NCBI GenBank assembly: GCA_045603225.1
Contig: JAZULT010000004.1
Coordinates: forward strand, 1 to 9,014
From: RGIG9115 sp045603225
GTDB taxonomy: Bacteria; Bacillota; Clostridia; UBA1381
DNA: 9,014 nt
Direction of reading: 5' to 3'
This document shows, one piece after another, positions 6,964 through 9,014 of this stretch. Made by a program: the position numbers and the translations under genes. The notes beneath the pieces are model-generated. The model ran no database searches, had not been told where the DNA came from, and worked only from the letters and a program-made list of their open reading frames with translations. Each line of letters starts with the position of its first letter. Positions within the stretch are counted from its first letter, which is position 1.

Positions 6964-7749
6964 ATGTTTAGTTTAACAGGTAAAGTTGCACTTGTAACAG
7001 GTGCAAGCTACGGTATAGGATACGCAATTGCAAAAGGTCTTGCTGATGCAGGTGCCAAAATTGTATTTAATGATATTAATCAGGAGCTTGTTGACAAAGG
7101 TCTTGCAAGCTATAAAGAAGACGGAATTGATGCAAAAGGTTATGTTTGTGACGTAACAGATGAAAAGGCTGTAAATGAGCTTGTTGCAACAATCGAAAAG
7201 GAAGTTGGAGTAATTGATATACTCGTAAACAATGCAGGTATAATCAAGAGAATTCCTATGCATGAAATGTCAGCTGAAGACTTCAGAAAGGTTATTGATG
7301 TTGACCTTAATGCTCCGTTTATTATGTCAAAAGCTGTTATTCCTTCGATGATTAAGAAGGGACACGGAAAGATTATCAACATCTGTTCAATGATGTCAGA
7401 GCTCGGACGTGAAACAGTTTCTGCATATGCAGCTGCAAAGGGCGGACTTAAGATGCTTACAAGAAATATTTGTTCAGAATACGGTGAGCATAATATTCAG
7501 TGTAACGGTATCGGGCCGGGATATATTGCAACTCCTCAGACTGCACCGCTTCGTGAAACACAGCCTGACGGTTCAAGACATCCGTTTGACCAGTTTATTA
7601 TTGCAAAAACTCCTGCAGCTCGTTGGGGAAATCCCGAGGACCTTGTTGGCCCCGCAGTATTCCTTGCGTCAGATGCTTCAAACTTTGTAAACGGTCACGT
7701 GCTTTATGTTGACGGCGGTATTCTTGCTTATATCGGAAAACAACCGTGA
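6964..7749 (+). CDS. kduD: 2-dehydro-3-deoxy-D-gluconate 5-dehydrogenase-type SDR
   Basis: A 261-residue classical short-chain dehydrogenase/reductase. Motifs are the cofactor loop TGASYGIG (12-19), NNAG (89-92), Asn116, catalytic Ser142 and Tyr155-x3-Lys159 (YAAAK), and the C-terminal GHVLYVDGG. Placed directly after kduI, it most likely interconverts 3-deoxy-D-glycero-2,5-hexodiulosonate and 2-keto-3-deoxygluconate with NAD(H), the second KduI/KduD step. A segment of about 25 residues at about 192-216 (PLRETQPDGSRHPFDQF) is the insert also seen in gluconate 5-dehydrogenases, a closely related group. From sequence alone that activity is a real alternative; operon context favours KduD. The start is supported by GGAGG (6951-6955), 8 bases from the ATG. 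It is the last gene of the operon, with a strong terminator 17 bases after the stop. Confidence 0.92.
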   Translation: MFSLTGKVALVTGASYGIGYAIAKGLADAGAKIVFNDINQELVDKGLASYKEDGIDAKGYVCDVTDEKAVNELVATIEKEVGVIDILVNNAGIIKRIPMHEMSAEDFRKVIDVDLNAPFIMSKAVIPSMIKKGHGKIINICSMMSELGRETVSAYAAAKGGLKMLTRNICSEYGEHNIQCNGIGPGYIATPQTAPLRETQPDGSRHPFDQFIIAKTPAARWGNPEDLVGPAVFLASDASNFVNGHVLYVDGGILAYIGKQP

Positions 7750-7765
7750 TAAATTAATAAACTTT

Positions 7766-7803
7766 CAGGGTATGTAAAAACTCGTTTTTACATACCCTGT
7801 TTT
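7766..7803 (+). terminator. Rho-independent terminator of the uronate operon
   Basis: CAGGGTATGTAAAAA (7766-7780) and TTTTTACATACCCTG (7785-7799) form a perfect 15-bp stem with a CTCG loop, followed by TTTT (7800-7803). It lies 17 bases after the kduD stop. Its T tail is also the first arm of the next inverted repeat. Confidence 0.93.
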
Positions 7804-7835
7804 ATTGTAATTTGTCGGAATAAATTACAATAAAA
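7800..7835. repeat. AT-rich inverted repeat, second copy of the array-edge hairpin
   Basis: TTTTATTGTAATTT (7800-7813) and AAATTACAATAAAA (7822-7835) are perfect 14-bp arms around GTCGGAAT. The 28 bases at 7804-7831 match the reverse complement of 99-126 at 25 of 28 positions, including the shared start ATTGTAATTTGTCGG. It sits between the convergent kduD and araC genes and could act as a second terminator, but the exact match to a distant site points to a dispersed repeat family. Confidence 0.8.
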
Positions 7836-7843
7836 CACTAAAA

Positions 7844-8593
7844 TCAATGTGTTTTTCTGTATTCCGACGGAGAAACTCCGTATTTTTTTCTGAACTGTTT
7901 TATAAAATAGCTTGGCGAGTTAAATCCTGACATGATTGCTATATTGGAAATTGAAAATGTGTTGCCCGCGAGCAGTCCTGATGCATAAGTAAGTCGTCTG
8001 TTGATTACATATTCGCTGAAGCTGATATCCAGCTCTTCTTTGAACTTTCTTGAAAGATGTTTTTCCGACAGGAATACTAGTTTGGAGATATCCTTTAGCT
8101 TTATATCCTCTTTAAAATGTTCATTTATATAATTGGCAGCAAATTTAATCGGCTCAGATGTTTCTTTGCGTGATAGTGATATGCTTCTTGCTTTTCTGAA
8201 AATGAAATAAAGAAGTGCTTCGAAAACTGCCAGTTCATGAGCATGAGATAACTGACCGAAACCGGTATGTTCCTTTTCAATCATTTTGTAGAGAGAAAGG
8301 TAATATTCTATTTCACTTTCATCAAGCTCTAAATGTAAACTTTTTGAATTGTTAATGAGAAAAATAAGAGTCTCATTTTGTACAGTTTCCTTGTCAAAAG
8401 AAAGATGATAACAGACAGAAGGCTCATCCATATCATAGCTGTGAGAGTCGGGGGTGATAATCATGGTAAGAGTACCGCGTCGGAATTTGTACGAAGTATT
8501 ATTTATATGCGTAGTTCCGCTTCCGCTGAGCATCAAATCTATTTCTATAGAATTGTGCCAATGCGGAATAATAGAGTCAATATAGAAAAGCAT
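7844..8593 (-). CDS. AraC-family transcriptional regulator, 5' end missing
   Basis: An AraC/XylS regulator with a sugar-sensing cupin domain and a C-terminal DNA-binding domain. Recognisable sequence begins at IIPHWHNSIEI, continues with LSGSGTTHINN and RRGTLTMI (the typical cupin start), and ends with two helix-turn-helix motifs: LKDISKLVFLSEKHLSRKFKEEL region, then ISNIAIMSGFNSPSYFIKQF and KYGVSPSEYR. The frame stays open up to an ATG at 8725. However, the residues encoded above about 8593 are the antisense of a conserved DUF4091 coding region, so they are not genuine regulator sequence. The ATG at 8593 is the first Met near the real part but has no ribosome binding site. I infer that about 15-30 N-terminal residues, the start codon and the promoter were lost. 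It converges on kduD and probably once controlled this glycan locus. Whether it is functional is doubtful unless the junction is an assembly error. Confidence 0.82.
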   Translation of the reverse strand: MLFYIDSIIPHWHNSIEIDLMLSGSGTTHINNTSYKFRRGTLTMIITPDSHSYDMDEPSVCYHLSFDKETVQNETLIFLINNSKSLHLELDESEIEYYLSLYKMIEKEHTGFGQLSHAHELAVFEALLYFIFRKARSISLSRKETSEPIKFAANYINEHFKEDIKLKDISKLVFLSEKHLSRKFKEELDISFSEYVINRRLTYASGLLAGNTFSISNIAIMSGFNSPSYFIKQFRKKYGVSPSEYRKTH

Positions 8594-9014
8594 CTTGAAA
8601 TTTATAAGAAGCAATATGAAATGATAAGTGAATATATAGATTCCGACAAACTGACAGATGCTATGTCTCATGTGGAATTTTATGATCTGGGGTTGTCGAA
8701 AAAGCCTGTTGTACTGACGGAACACGTCGATAAATTTTTAAAAAAATGTATTGGAAATATATGGGTTTATTATTGTTGCGGACCTGAAGGAGGCGGTTAC
8801 AGTAACCGATTTATTGCAATGCCGTCAGGAAGAACGAGAATTATGGGACTTCAGCTTTATAAATACGGAATTAACGGATTTTTGCATTGGGGATTTAACT
8901 TCTATTATGAACAACTGTCAAAAGGTGAAATAAATCCGTTTATGGTAACGGATGCAAACGAGGCATTTCCTGCAGGTGATGCGTTTACTGTTTATCCCGG
9001 ACCTGACGGTGCAC
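8561..9014 (+). CDS. DUF4091 (glycoside hydrolase-like) protein, C-terminal part, 5'-truncated and cut by window end
   Basis: Frame 8561-9014 is open to the window edge and encodes about 150 residues with clear DUF4091 hallmarks: HLEIYKKQYEMI (from 8591), AMSHVEFYDLGL, WVYYCCGPEGGGYSNRFIAMPS, GLQLYKYGINGFLHWGFNFYYEQL and GDAFTVYPGPDG. These proteins are usually about 500-600 residues, with a TIM-barrel-like N-terminal part before DUF4091, and are linked to polysaccharide or glycosaminoglycan breakdown. Here the N-terminal several hundred residues are absent. Upstream of about 8579 the sequence becomes the antisense of the araC cupin region. ATG 8561 is in frame but has no ribosome binding site and is not the native start. 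The expected sequence just before HLExY, an SDEP-like motif, is missing. The 3' end continues beyond the window. It is either a pseudogene remnant or one side of a misjoined contig. Confidence 0.82.
   Translation, partial: MRNNRVNIEKHLEIYKKQYEMISEYIDSDKLTDAMSHVEFYDLGLSKKPVVLTEHVDKFLKKCIGNIWVYYCCGPEGGGYSNRFIAMPSGRTRIMGLQLYKYGINGFLHWGFNFYYEQLSKGEINPFMVTDANEAFPAGDAFTVYPGPDGA
8570..8593. other. Junction of two 5'-truncated, head-to-head genes
   Basis: Minus-strand araC similarity can be followed up to the IIPHWHN codons (about 8572) and plus-strand DUF4091 similarity from HLEIYKK (8591) onward. Two unrelated conserved proteins therefore abut within about 20 bases, with no start codons, ribosome sites or promoter between them. 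The shared intergenic region and both gene starts are gone. I see no insertion sequence, target duplication or obvious homology at the site. Confidence 0.7.

Noticed and set aside
8310..8317. ATTTCAC inside araC
   Set aside because: A lone 7-base match in a coding region with no palindrome or 22-base periodicity.
8594..8725. N-terminal 44 residues of a longer AraC regulator
   Set aside because: They are the antisense of a conserved DUF4091 coding stretch, contain no family sequence and have no ribosome binding site at 8725.
8751..8933. A 60-residue plus-strand reading frame
   Set aside because: It is out of frame with the DUF4091 coding sequence that covers the same bases and matches its family well.

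Overview
The window looks like a piece of a low-GC Firmicutes genome, most likely a gut clostridium of the Ruminococcus/Oscillospiraceae type. I base this on the A+T-rich sequence, GGAGG-type ribosome binding sites, textbook sigma-A promoters, zinc-ribbon/Asn-rich membrane proteins, and a glycan-use locus with an AraC regulator and a DUF4091 protein. The genus is inference.

Layout. Positions 1-126 hold a tandem string of small hairpins: different palindromes joined by a conserved ATTTCAC linker, with a 22-base period. Positions 134-3203 (minus strand) are a three-gene ABC exporter operon, ATPase > permease > permease, with both junctions overlapping by 4 bases (ATGA). A hairpin terminator at 3220-3261 separates it from a monocistronic minus-strand gene (3275-5089) for a membrane-anchored double-zinc-knuckle protein with an Asn-rich linker. 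The 215-base divergent intergenic region (5090-5304) carries two consensus TTGACA-17-TATAAT promoters, one per direction.

Positions 5305-7749 (plus strand) are a tight operon: a sugar-phosphate isomerase/epimerase-like TIM barrel, KduI (5-keto-4-deoxyuronate isomerase) and KduD (an SDR dehydrogenase). KduI and KduD convert the unsaturated-uronate product of pectin or glycosaminoglycan lyases to 2-keto-3-deoxygluconate (KDG). The KDG kinase, the KDPG aldolase, the lyases and the transporters are not in the window. The operon ends in a 15-bp stem terminator at 7766-7803.

Positions 7844 to about 8575 (minus strand) encode an AraC-type regulator with a cupin sensor domain. Positions from about 8575 to 9014 (plus strand) encode the C-terminal part of a DUF4091 (GH-like) protein that runs off the window. 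Both of these genes lack their 5' ends and meet head to head at about 8570-8593. This marks a deletion, a rearrangement or an assembly misjoin.

The most unusual features are the hairpin array and a near-identical 28-base hairpin found both at the array's right edge and again just after kduD. The truncated araC/DUF4091 junction comes next. The genes themselves belong to known families, and I see no convincing new enzyme system.
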